64,000 bases of DNA from Pedobacter sp. B4-66 (lineage in GTDB: Bacteria > Bacteroidota > Bacteroidia > Sphingobacteriales > Sphingobacteriaceae): the NCBI RefSeq assembly GCF_018492665.1, contig NZ_JAFVME010000003.1, positions 372,001 through 436,000 on the forward strand, read 5' to 3'. Positions 35,274 through 43,843 of the stretch are shown here, piece by piece (the first letter of the stretch is position 1; each line of letters opens with the position of its first letter). Below the pieces are notes generated by a model. That model was not told where the DNA came from. It did not search any database and saw only the letters and a program-made list of their open reading frames with translations. Made by a program: the position numbers and the translations under genes.

Positions 35274-35639
35274 CTAGAATGGTTTTAATCTGAATAGGTG
35301 AGAATAATAGCTAGGTAAGCAGAAGCTCTTTGCTTTATATAACGGATGAAAGATTATTATTATTTTTCCAATTTGCTTAACCAGGAAAAAGGATAAAAAT
35401 AATACGATAGCAGGAAGTATATAAACTCCTACATTAAACAGGCGATAACTCTCATTTGGAATTTCAATATCATCATGAGTATTTCCGGGAATATCCAATA
35501 TATCATCAAGAACAATTTCAAGAAATGATTCACCGGCATACATATACTGATTATTGTTTATGGAAGTATCTCTAGCTTCATAAGCAATAATGTTCATGTA
35601 CGCGAACAGCGATAAAAAATGAAATATTTTGATAAACAT
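35274..35639 (-). CDS. Small hypothetical membrane protein
   Basis: A 121-residue protein with a hydrophobic N-terminus (IFHFLSLFAYMNIIAYEA), a short acidic loop (GESFLEIVLDDILDIPGNTHDD), one strong membrane segment (VGVYILPAIVLFLSFFLVK) and a C-terminus ending in YSHLFRLKPF. It looks like a two-segment membrane protein; similar small proteins with a GESFLEI..D pattern and an aromatic-Pro-Phe end occur in Sphingobacteriaceae, but I cannot name a family. It lies between the HTH gene and the efflux operon, all on one strand. Confidence 0.6.
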   Translation of the reverse strand: MFIKIFHFLSLFAYMNIIAYEARDTSINNNQYMYAGESFLEIVLDDILDIPGNTHDDIEIPNESYRLFNVGVYILPAIVLFLSFFLVKQIGKIIIIFHPLYKAKSFCLPSYYSHLFRLKPF

Positions 35640-35728
35640 ACCTTTTCCAAAGGTAAAATATTAAAGTTTCTAATTATTACTATCAAATAGTATTTACAAT
35701 TTTATGATAATAATTGAACTATCAGGAG

Positions 35729-36073
35729 TTAAGATGCCATTTTTCTAACTAGCTTCTTATAATCTTCAAGTAATGCAATGTATTTTTCCATCCAGTAGTA
35801 TACTGAATTCGAATGATCTGCATTAATGTCATTTTTGAAAGCGGGTATATCTCCCATATAATTTAAACCAACAAGTTCTCCGTCAAAATCACGGGAGAAA
35901 TCGTAGTCAATAGCCTTTCCAATTTCAACAATTACTTCTGTATGTAGTTTCTTCTGGCTAAACCAATTATATAAGGTTCTCCTGTTTACATGTAATCGTC
36001 GTGACAAATCACTGATGTTTACATTTTTTCTGCGAACTGCAAGTTCAACAATTTCTCCGGCATTATGTTCCAT
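35729..36073 (-). CDS. Small HTH regulator
   Basis: A 114-residue protein with an N-terminal helix-turn-helix (NISDLSRRLHVNRRTLYNWFSQKKLHTEVIVEIGKAI, ~18-55) of the lambda-repressor/Fis-like kind, followed by a short acidic region and a C-terminal helix rich in aromatic and basic residues (VYYWMEKYIALLEDYKKLVRKM) that may dimerise. It lies 89 bases upstream of the small membrane-protein gene on the same strand and may regulate it or the efflux operon. The 36074-36342 gap before it holds nothing recognised. Confidence 0.7.
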   Translation of the reverse strand: MEHNAGEIVELAVRRKNVNISDLSRRLHVNRRTLYNWFSQKKLHTEVIVEIGKAIDYDFSRDFDGELVGLNYMGDIPAFKNDINADHSNSVYYWMEKYIALLEDYKKLVRKMAS

Positions 36074-36342
36074 AACTTTATTCTATTAAATAATCATTTG
36101 ATCAAACGCTAGGGACGTTCAACAATGTATGGCATATTATACTAGGCAGGAAACAGCGAAAATTCATTAGGTGAGCGGCATTAAAATTCAGGTATCTTTT
36201 ACTCAAAGGTATTTAACAATAGAAAAGAAATAAACCTGCTGGTTGTCATAAACTTACTTTTAATTCTCATTTTTCTAGTATGAAGAAAACAAATGCATTG
36301 CTTCAGTTAAACTGCAAAATCGATTTTTAAGATTAATTTGTA

Positions 36343-37572
36343 CTAAAAGACTTCATTTAGTCCTAAAAACAACCCTTTTGCACCAAAATTACCAAAAGCA
36401 TAATCTACACACAGGTTTGTTCTAGTAGCCTTATTGAACAAGATGCGTAAGCCGGCACCACCAGCAGGTTGCCATTTTTGAAACAGCTTGGTCCCCGATT
36501 CATCGTTAGCGGTCTGAACATTGAAGAAAGTAACACCACTAATAAAATTATTTCTCGTTATTGGAAAGCGATACTCCATTTCAGAATAACAGTACTGAGT
36601 GCCCTTAAAATAACCAACGGTATACCCTCTGCCACTTCTAAAATTAGCATCCTTGCCTGTCCCAGGAAGTTCCAGATAGGGTAGTGTCCCGCTTATCAGA
36701 TAAGATCCCCAATTCCAAAATGCAAGTACATGTTCAGGATTTCTGGTAGAAAGGCTCCAGTATTTCCTAAAGTCAGTTGTTACCTGTACTGCATTTTTTG
36801 TACTTTCAATCCAACTTTGGTTCACTCGAAGACCAGCATCAGCATATATACCTTTAAAGGCGCGGTTCTGATTGTCACGAGTAGTGTATTGCAAGTTCAT
36901 TAAAAAGCCATTGGCCATATAGTGGTCTTTATCAAAACCATGCTGCTCACTATACACATGATACGGAGTCTTACCATTAGCATTATTAGGGTCTTTAAGA
37001 TTCCTTCTGATCTCAAATGATGCACCGGCTCCAATGAATAAGTGATCCTGAATTTGCTTATAAATCTTTTCTCTAAAATTATAATACTCCCCATGAATAG
37101 CATAGCCTTTACGATCTGGATTGGATAGTATTACTTCATCGTCTGTCCCCGTTGCAGGTTTACCAATACCTAATCCAAAATCTGGAGTAACAGTTTTGGC
37201 TGCCACCAAACTGCCCTGTAAATTCCATCTATTACCAGGAGTGTACACGTTGTGGCTAAAGTAAAAGTAAATAATCCCCTTGGTTGTAATTGATGCAGAT
37301 GTTGCAGCAACAGACATCAGTGTTTTTGGCTCATGCCCTAATACCTTTCCAATTACAGCTTTAAGTCCTATCTGAGCACCAATACTAGGATTATAAGCAA
37401 TGCTTGGCATTGGAGTGATGCCTGATGATTTATGAGCTGGTTTAGGTGGTTTCCCAGGACGAAAAATATTACGAGCTAAGTCAACCACGTCATATTCCTT
37501 TGTTGTTGAATCCTTCTTAACCGAATCTGTGGATGCTATTACTTGTCCGTGGCTATACATTTGGACGCTCAT
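36343..37572 (-). CDS. Outer-membrane beta-barrel protein (BamA/TamA-like), start uncertain
   Basis: A 409-residue outer-membrane protein resembling the C-terminal barrel of the Omp85 family without POTRA domains: alternating strands such as GIIYFYFSHNVYTPGNRWNLQGSL, the long MANGFLMNLQYTTRDNQNRAFKGIYADAGLRVNQSW, and a final strand ending in NEVF with the aromatic C-terminus needed for barrel insertion. The first ATG gives only half a signal peptide (MSVQMYSHGQ). The frame stays open 16 codons further, to 37620, encoding KHSIKIKALLLVSF, a complete n- and h-region, but without ATG, GTG or TTG; ATT at 37615-37617 is the likeliest start. Substrate or role unknown. Confidence 0.8.
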   Translation of the reverse strand: MSVQMYSHGQVIASTDSVKKDSTTKEYDVVDLARNIFRPGKPPKPAHKSSGITPMPSIAYNPSIGAQIGLKAVIGKVLGHEPKTLMSVAATSASITTKGIIYFYFSHNVYTPGNRWNLQGSLVAAKTVTPDFGLGIGKPATGTDDEVILSNPDRKGYAIHGEYYNFREKIYKQIQDHLFIGAGASFEIRRNLKDPNNANGKTPYHVYSEQHGFDKDHYMANGFLMNLQYTTRDNQNRAFKGIYADAGLRVNQSWIESTKNAVQVTTDFRKYWSLSTRNPEHVLAFWNWGSYLISGTLPYLELPGTGKDANFRSGRGYTVGYFKGTQYCYSEMEYRFPITRNNFISGVTFFNVQTANDESGTKLFQKWQPAGGAGLRILFNKATRTNLCVDYAFGNFGAKGLFLGLNEVF

Positions 37573-37709
37573 AAATGAGACCAGTAGTAATGCTTTTATT
37601 TTTATCGAGTGTTTAATCTTTTATGTATTTAAATGAATAGTGGCAAAATAGACTTAAACTTATTGATTCTTTTTTAATAAAACTATTATAAGACAATCAA
37701 TCAGGCCAA

Positions 37710-38513
37710 TTAGTTTAGCATATGAGCTAATATTGGAGCACATTTTTCTAAACAAGGCTTATAGAAATGACCGTGTTTCCAATTCGCTGATTTAGGAGAT
37801 AAACCCCACCAAAATTCCGCGAGAGCCAAAGGCTCCATTTCATGACTAAAAGCATATTGCAATAATTTTGGAGCAGCACATTCTCCGGCGCCTGCAGGTG
37901 GTTTTCCTGCTGATGTATTCTCAAATGCTTTAATTAAGCTTTTCGATTCGCCTGCTTTATTTAAAAAATGATACTGTTCAAAGATCTTATTCTGTAACGA
38001 ATGCGAGTGGTGCTTGCGTAATAACTTTAAGCTATGAATCTCATCTTTAAAACATTCATCTCTATAAGATTCAAGTTGGTTAATTTCCTCGTTTATCTGA
38101 GTCAATTTTTCCATTCCGGCATTTAAAAAGCCTCCTTCCTCCAAGCCATCAAAAATTGGTGGTACAAATTTGGAGTGATGATTTTTTCCAGCCAATTTCC
38201 CCGAAAATGCAGCAAGGTAACCAAGTCTACCAGCCTTTGTCCGAACAATTAATACACCAAACATTTTTCCTATAACTATTCCTTCAATCCCCTCAGATAA
38301 ACCAAAATTATGAATCCAATCTTGCTGATGCTGCAAGTGAAGTTGCAATTTATCAGCAGCCAGCAGGCAAAGTGGATCGACTTCTTCTTTTAGAGAAAAG
38401 ACTAGTCCTTTGGCCAGTGCATTTATTTCTGCTGTTTCTTCGAAAGCGCAAAACACTGAATCTTCATAAATTAAATCTTGCATTACAGATGCTGTTGTGG
38501 TATTCTGGCACAA
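37710..38513 (-). CDS. Orphan RluA-associated N-terminal domain (no catalytic domain)
   Basis: A 267-residue protein that matches the long N-terminal extension of a class of RluA-type pseudouridine synthases: GKMFGVLIVRTKAGRLGYLAAFSGK, then SAGKPPAGAGECAAPKLLQYAFSHEMEPLALAEFWWGLSPKSANWKHGHFYKPCLEKCAPILAHML. In the full-length proteins this is followed by the catalytic domain with its conserved Asp. Here a stop follows HMLN and the next 137 bases carry no such domain, so it is either a natural stand-alone form or a truncated gene. Ser/Thr-Ala-Gly-Lys and Cys residues are intact. Start may be the later ATG at 38483. Confidence 0.8.
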   Translation of the reverse strand: MCQNTTTASVMQDLIYEDSVFCAFEETAEINALAKGLVFSLKEEVDPLCLLAADKLQLHLQHQQDWIHNFGLSEGIEGIVIGKMFGVLIVRTKAGRLGYLAAFSGKLAGKNHHSKFVPPIFDGLEEGGFLNAGMEKLTQINEEINQLESYRDECFKDEIHSLKLLRKHHSHSLQNKIFEQYHFLNKAGESKSLIKAFENTSAGKPPAGAGECAAPKLLQYAFSHEMEPLALAEFWWGLSPKSANWKHGHFYKPCLEKCAPILAHMLN

Positions 38514-38623
38514 AGATCACACAATTTTATTTGTCAGCTATAGGCTAAGGGATTTTTATTTGTAAATTTATCTTAAATCACAACAAAACTCGATCGCTGA
38601 TTTAGTAAAAAAACATCTCTCAT

Positions 38624-39784
38624 ATGTCAGTAACTAATGATCAGTTTTATCATCAATTGTTAGGAAGCAACCTTCCTCTTTACGAATTGTTAAAACATAA
38701 GCAGCTATTTCTACAAGTGCCTGCAGACTGGCATGTGATCATTACTGATATAAAAGGTTCCACTAAGGCTGTATTTAAAGGACAACATGAAACAATAAAC
38801 CTGATTGCAACAGGCAGCATTGTTACTGTTTTGAATTTTGTCTTTAGCAAAGGAATTGAAATTCCTTTCTTTTTTGGAGGAGACGGAGCTACCTTTTTAG
38901 TACCCCCTTCAGTATTAGAAATGGCGATGGAATTGTTACTGCTATACCAGGAAAATACACAATTGAACTTTGATCTTCAACTTCGCGTAGGAACTTTGCC
39001 TATACACCAAATTTATGATCTGGGATATGAGATTAGCATAAGTAAATTCAATATATCGAAATCTTTTTCTATCCCTGTTGTTTTAGGTGCTGGTTTGGGT
39101 TACGCAGAAAGACTGATCAAGGCGGAAAACTATTTATTGGATCAGAAATGGGGAAGAGCTGATGAACTGGATCTTAGCGGAATGCAGTGCCGTTGGGACA
39201 AAATCGGGCCGCCAGAAAACAGCAATGAAGTTGTTACACTTTTAATTATTGCTTGTAATGCAAGTCATCAGGCATCTGTGTTCAGTAAAGTTGTAAGCTA
39301 TATGGATGATTTTTATGGAGACCAAAAAAAAAGACAACCAATTTCTGTAGGTAAACTTAGGTTAAAAAGCACTTTTAACCGATTGAGCATGGAAATGCGT
39401 GCCAGAATAGGCAAAGTTAGACTTCTTAAGCTCATGGAAACTTGGTTAGTAAATTTATATGGATATATCTATTTTCGAACTGAACGTGGTAAAAACTACC
39501 TGAACCGTTTGGTGGAAATGTCAGATACGCTGGTCATTGATGGAAAAATCAATACTGTAATTTCTGGTAATAAAGCACAAAGGTTAAAACTGCTTGAAGC
39601 ATTGGACGATTTGGAAAAATTGGGTGAGATTATTTATGGCATCCATGTAAGTAATGATGCGGTAATGTCTTGCTATGTTCGTGACCTCAAAGATGGACAT
39701 ATTCACTTTGTAGATGGGTCAGATGGAGGTTATACTCAAGCTGCAATGGTTTTGAAATCTAAGCTATCCTCAAGCAAACCTTAA
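38624..39784 (+). CDS. DUF3095 family protein
   Basis: A 386-residue cytoplasmic protein of the DUF3095 family. The N-terminal half resembles a class III nucleotide-cyclase fold: WHVIITDIKGSTKAVFKGQHE has the metal-binding-like Asp, and FFFGGDGATFLVP matches the second core strand-turn. Cyclase activity is not established for the family. The C-terminal half ends GIHVSNDAVMSCYVRDLKDGHIHFVDGSDGGYTQAA. It is divergent from the RluA-like gene and 48 bases ahead of the MscS channel gene, so the two may be co-transcribed. Confidence 0.85.
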   Translation: MSVTNDQFYHQLLGSNLPLYELLKHKQLFLQVPADWHVIITDIKGSTKAVFKGQHETINLIATGSIVTVLNFVFSKGIEIPFFFGGDGATFLVPPSVLEMAMELLLLYQENTQLNFDLQLRVGTLPIHQIYDLGYEISISKFNISKSFSIPVVLGAGLGYAERLIKAENYLLDQKWGRADELDLSGMQCRWDKIGPPENSNEVVTLLIIACNASHQASVFSKVVSYMDDFYGDQKKRQPISVGKLRLKSTFNRLSMEMRARIGKVRLLKLMETWLVNLYGYIYFRTERGKNYLNRLVEMSDTLVIDGKINTVISGNKAQRLKLLEALDDLEKLGEIIYGIHVSNDAVMSCYVRDLKDGHIHFVDGSDGGYTQAAMVLKSKLSSSKP

Positions 39785-39832
39785 AATAAATATCATTTTT
39801 TACGTATTATTGACTTAAAATCCCTTTAAGTT

Positions 39833-42313
39833 ATGACTCTTAAGAAAATAATCAATTTTTTTCTATGTTGTACATTTGTTTTAAGCCCTGGTTTCTTGTA
39901 TGCTCAAAAGAAAGACAGCCTTAATTCAAGGCCTACACCAGACAGCTCACAACTTAATTTTGTTGCCAAGATGCAGGCCTTTGCTAAAAATGCTTCAAAG
40001 AAAAGCGCTGATGAATTTAACGCCGACAAAGCAGCTATCAGTCAGATTAAGACTTTTGAAGAGATTAAACAAACCATGCAAAAAGCAAAAATCTACCTAA
40101 AAGGAAAACTGGATACCCCCGGAACTAAGGTTGAACTACAGGAAATAGAAAGGGATTTTGTTTTGTCTGGAGATGGAGTTTTCACAAACAAGGGAACTAC
40201 ACAAACCTTCCGCAATTTAACTGCTACCTCTAAAATATTGGCTGAATTACTTAACAAAGCAAATGCACGAAAAGTCAGACTAGAAGTCCGTCAACAAGAA
40301 CTCCATCAATTCAGATATCAACTGGATTCACTTTTGAGCGTGCCTGCTTTGTTTAAGTTTCCATCCGATTCGACTACCCTGATGAAGTACTTGCAAAAAA
40401 TCAAAGTGATTGCTTACGAAACAGGGCCAATAGATAACACCCTCAATGTAGCAAGTAATAATATCCAGACACTGCTGAATCAGGTAAATATGACTGTTTT
40501 TAAATTGGAGAGCAGTTTAGAGGAAATAGATTCCTATCAAAAAGAAATGGCGAACCATACCTTTAAGAGAGAATTTAACAATTTATGGGAGCCCCAAGCT
40601 TATTACCGTCCGTTTGGAGAGATACTCAATTTTTCAAAAATAAAAGGTTTACTTACACTTAGTTTTTATGCAGAGAACAATACTGGAAAATTAATCGTTT
40701 TGATATTACTTATCATAACTTCTTTTATTTATTTACGCTCACTTAAACATATTTATATTGATAATAAGCTGCTAAAGTCAAGTTTTGAGGGGCAACTCGT
40801 ATTACGGTATCCACTGCTTTCTGCTATGCTGATTGTTATTAGCCTTTTCCAGTTCTTTTTCTTATCACCACCATTTATTTTAAATGTGATCTTTTGGTTG
40901 GTTTCCTGCGTTTGTCTCAGTATAATTTTCAATGCCTATGTTAGCAAATACTGGATGCGAATCTGGTTATTAATGGTACTTCTTTTCCTAATCTCGGCCT
41001 TTGGAAATCTGGTACTGCAAGCGTCCAGAATCGAAAGATGGTTTATGTTGCTTACTTCAATGTTTGCAGTAATTGCAGGATTGGCTATACTGTTAAAAGG
41101 GCATCGCGAAGAACTCAGGGAAAAATGGATTATTTGGTCAATCGCTTTTATGACATTCCTGGAATTAGTTTCTACAATCGCGAACCTTTTTGGAAGGTAT
41201 AATATCGCAAAAACATTGTTTATCAGTGGCTTTTTAAATGTTATCATTGCGATCCTTTTTTTATGGACTATCCGACTCATTAATGAAGGACTGTTTCTAG
41301 CCTTCAACGTATATTCAGGACAAGACAGGAAACTTTTTTATCTTAATTTCGAAAGGGTAGGCAATAGGGCACCAGCACTTTTTTACATACTGTTAATTCT
41401 AGGCTGGATAGTTTTATTTGGTCGTAATTTTCCTGCATTTGATTACCTGTCAGAACCTTTACAAAACTTTTTTAGTCAAGAAAGAACCTTAGGTAATTAT
41501 ACTTTCAGCATCAATAACATGATCTTGTTCTTTACAATCATGGGCATTTCGGTATTGATATCAAAAATTGTATCATTTTTTGCCTCAGACAAACAGCTTT
41601 CCGGAACAGATAGCAAGCATGAAAAACGAGGAATAGGCAGTTGGCTACTATTGGTGCGTATCTCGATACTTTGCATTGGGTTGTTTTTAGCCATTGCCGC
41701 AGCAGGCATTCCAATAGACAGGATCACCATCGTTTTGGGCGCACTCGGTGTAGGTATTGGTTTCGGATTACAAACTTTAGTCAATAATCTGGTAAGCGGA
41801 CTTATCATCGCATTTGAAAAGCCTGTAAATGTAGGAGATATCGTAGATGTCGACGGACAAGGCGGCAAGATGAAATCCATTGGCTTTCGAAGTAGTGTAA
41901 TCTCAACCTGGGATGGAGCAGATCTTGTTATGCCTAATGGCGACTTGCTTAATTCTCACCTAGTCAACTGGTCTCTTGGTGGAAACCGTAAGCGCATATC
42001 CATTCTGATTGGGATTGCCTACGATGCAGATCTTGAAAAAGCCAGGACAATACTCAGCGAGATTCTAAATAATGATCAGCGAATTAGTAAAAATCCTGAA
42101 CCTGCTGTGCAATTTGAGCAACTCAGTAATAGTTCCATTGATCTGAGGATATATTTCTGGACAAAACATATTGGAGACATTTCAGCTACCAGAAGCGATT
42201 TAATCATAGCTATTGTGGCTGCTTTCAAAGCCAATGGCATTGCCATCCCATTCCCTCAACAGGATATTTATCTACATCATGCAGATACAACAGACAAACC
42301 AGCCGAAGAATAG
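39833..42313 (+). CDS. Large MscS-family mechanosensitive channel
   Basis: An 826-residue member of the MscS family in the long form (compare MscK). Signal peptide 1-24 (ending LYAQ), a periplasmic helical domain to ~275 (charged, coiled-coil-like), about 10 membrane segments (~285-650), then the conserved channel part: ALGVGIGFGLQTLVNNLVSGLIIAFEKPVNVGDIVDVDGQGGKMKSIGFRSSVISTWDGADLVMPNGDLL, including the Gly-rich pore helix. The C-terminal cytoplasmic cage follows. It releases solutes on hypo-osmotic shock. It converges on the lipoprotein gene at 42346. Confidence 0.93.
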   Translation: MTLKKIINFFLCCTFVLSPGFLYAQKKDSLNSRPTPDSSQLNFVAKMQAFAKNASKKSADEFNADKAAISQIKTFEEIKQTMQKAKIYLKGKLDTPGTKVELQEIERDFVLSGDGVFTNKGTTQTFRNLTATSKILAELLNKANARKVRLEVRQQELHQFRYQLDSLLSVPALFKFPSDSTTLMKYLQKIKVIAYETGPIDNTLNVASNNIQTLLNQVNMTVFKLESSLEEIDSYQKEMANHTFKREFNNLWEPQAYYRPFGEILNFSKIKGLLTLSFYAENNTGKLIVLILLIITSFIYLRSLKHIYIDNKLLKSSFEGQLVLRYPLLSAMLIVISLFQFFFLSPPFILNVIFWLVSCVCLSIIFNAYVSKYWMRIWLLMVLLFLISAFGNLVLQASRIERWFMLLTSMFAVIAGLAILLKGHREELREKWIIWSIAFMTFLELVSTIANLFGRYNIAKTLFISGFLNVIIAILFLWTIRLINEGLFLAFNVYSGQDRKLFYLNFERVGNRAPALFYILLILGWIVLFGRNFPAFDYLSEPLQNFFSQERTLGNYTFSINNMILFFTIMGISVLISKIVSFFASDKQLSGTDSKHEKRGIGSWLLLVRISILCIGLFLAIAAAGIPIDRITIVLGALGVGIGFGLQTLVNNLVSGLIIAFEKPVNVGDIVDVDGQGGKMKSIGFRSSVISTWDGADLVMPNGDLLNSHLVNWSLGGNRKRISILIGIAYDADLEKARTILSEILNNDQRISKNPEPAVQFEQLSNSSIDLRIYFWTKHIGDISATRSDLIIAIVAAFKANGIAIPFPQQDIYLHHADTTDKPAEE

Positions 42314-42345
42314 TTACGCAGTAATTTATTGATTAATCTTCTTTG

Positions 42346-42945
42346 TCACCAGGAATAAGATTGATCAGAGGACTCTAAGCCCATAACTGGGTTTTGTGAT
42401 GAAACCAGGGTATAATCAGGTTGTATACTTGGATTAGACGGATAAGTTTTGCCATTAAATTTCATAAGGTGATCTTTCCCTTGACTATGAAGTATTAAAT
42501 CATTCCATCCTTTTGTATAGGTTTCAGCTATTAAAAGTGGATATTCCGTAACAGTAAATTTAGTTATTAATTCTCCATCGGGATGAAGCAGCAAAACGGT
42601 ACATCCTCCGGATCCGCAAAAATAAGACCCTGTTAACCCAACAAAAATTTCCTTTTTAGGTTCTTCATTAATGTTATGTTCAAAAACTTTAAACTTTCTA
42701 CTTTGTTCATCAATCAAATTTTTGGATAGGTCATCCTTAAACATTTCACCTAAGCCTATCTTTATGAGATTAAGTGTGTTTTCACTAACCATTTCTTTTT
42801 GATTACTAACAGAATCCTTTCTAAGCTCTTCTGGTTTATGAACTATAACTAAAGTATCACTACTCTTAGCCTGGTTTTCTGAAGAGTTACAGCTAAAAAA
42901 CAACAGGCTGATAAGCATACCAATAATTGGAAAAAGTGTTTTCAT
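42346..42945 (-). CDS. Hypothetical lipoprotein with CGSGGC motif
   Basis: A 199-residue lipoprotein. The ATG at 42945 gives a clean signal and lipobox (MKTLFPIIGMLISLLFFSC); the frame from 43002 would add 19 residues of non-signal sequence. The mature part contains GLTGSYFCGSGGCTVLLLHPDGELITKF, a two-cysteine loop found in a group of small exported proteins of unknown role. It stands alone. Confidence 0.7.
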   Translation of the reverse strand: MKTLFPIIGMLISLLFFSCNSSENQAKSSDTLVIVHKPEELRKDSVSNQKEMVSENTLNLIKIGLGEMFKDDLSKNLIDEQSRKFKVFEHNINEEPKKEIFVGLTGSYFCGSGGCTVLLLHPDGELITKFTVTEYPLLIAETYTKGWNDLILHSQGKDHLMKFNGKTYPSNPSIQPDYTLVSSQNPVMGLESSDQSYSW

Positions 42946-43120
42946 AAAATATTGCTTTTGGTGTGCTAAATTAAGCATTTGCTTTAAGTGTTCTACAATC
43001 ATATATGCAAAAAATGCAGTTTAGCAACATTAAATATGTTAAAATAGTTTAGGTAACAGGTAAATTTGGTGTACAAAATTCATGTTGAATTAATGAATTT
43101 TGGAGAAAATATTAATAAAT

Positions 43121-43810
43121 ATGAAATGGCATACTGACACTGAGCTTTTTGAGATCATTCGTAGGGAACTTTATACTGCAGTAATCGGTGACATCATGGA
43201 TAAAATGGGGCTGCTGCATCAATTTTTACCAGCAGCTATACAGCCGCTTAGAAAAGATATGTTCGTAGTAGGAAGGGCAATGCCTGTTTTAGAGGCAGAT
43301 GTTCTGGAATCAAAGGAGTATGCAGGTAATAATCCTATCTTAAAAAAATCTTTCGGGCTTATGTTAGAGGCCCTAGATGACTTAAAAAAAGATGAAGTTT
43401 ATATCTGTGGAGGAGCTTCTCCCAATTATGCATTATGGGGCGAATTAATGAGTACAAGAGCATTAAAGCTTGGGGCTGCTGGGGCAGTCGTTGATGGGTA
43501 CTCCAGGGATACGAAGGGAATTCTTGAACTTAACTTTCCTACATTTTCTTATGGCAGCTACGCTCAAGACCAGGCACCTAGGGGAAAGGTAATTGATTTT
43601 AGGGTTCCACTTGAAATACGCGGAGTACTTATTAATCCGGGAGACATTGTGGTTGGTGATATTGATGGGGTTTGCATCATTCCTAAGATTCATGAAGTCG
43701 AGGTTTTCAATCTGGCCATTGAAAAGGCAAGAGGTGAAAAGCTGGTTCAAATCAAAATTCAGGAAGGAATGAGTGCCACAGAAGCTTTTGAAAAGTATGG
43801 AATTATGTAA
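43121..43810 (+). CDS. RraA-like aldolase family protein
   Basis: A 229-residue protein of the RraA / HMG-CHA aldolase superfamily. The metal and pyruvate-binding pattern is visible in GELMSTRALKLGAAGAVVDGYSRDTKG and in the central DIMDKMG and GDIVVGDIDGVCIIP segments. Family members are either class II pyruvate aldolases for 2-keto acids or RNase E inhibitors; Bacteroidota have no classical RNase E partner role known, and the neighbours (acid-sugar dehydratase, SDR) point to aldol cleavage of a 2-keto-3-deoxy acid. A frame opens at TTG (43100), but ATG at 43121 is the natural start. First gene of a four-gene operon, 33 bases before GH2. Confidence 0.88.
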   Translation: MKWHTDTELFEIIRRELYTAVIGDIMDKMGLLHQFLPAAIQPLRKDMFVVGRAMPVLEADVLESKEYAGNNPILKKSFGLMLEALDDLKKDEVYICGGASPNYALWGELMSTRALKLGAAGAVVDGYSRDTKGILELNFPTFSYGSYAQDQAPRGKVIDFRVPLEIRGVLINPGDIVVGDIDGVCIIPKIHEVEVFNLAIEKARGEKLVQIKIQEGMSATEAFEKYGIM

Positions 43811-43843
43811 CCACAAGTGTATAAGAAAAAGTAATATTAAAAA

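Noticed and set aside
40936..41880. Two minus-strand frames of 123 and 127 codons in the MscS gene
   Set aside because: They lie opposite membrane-segment codons, which often leave the complementary strand open; no motif.
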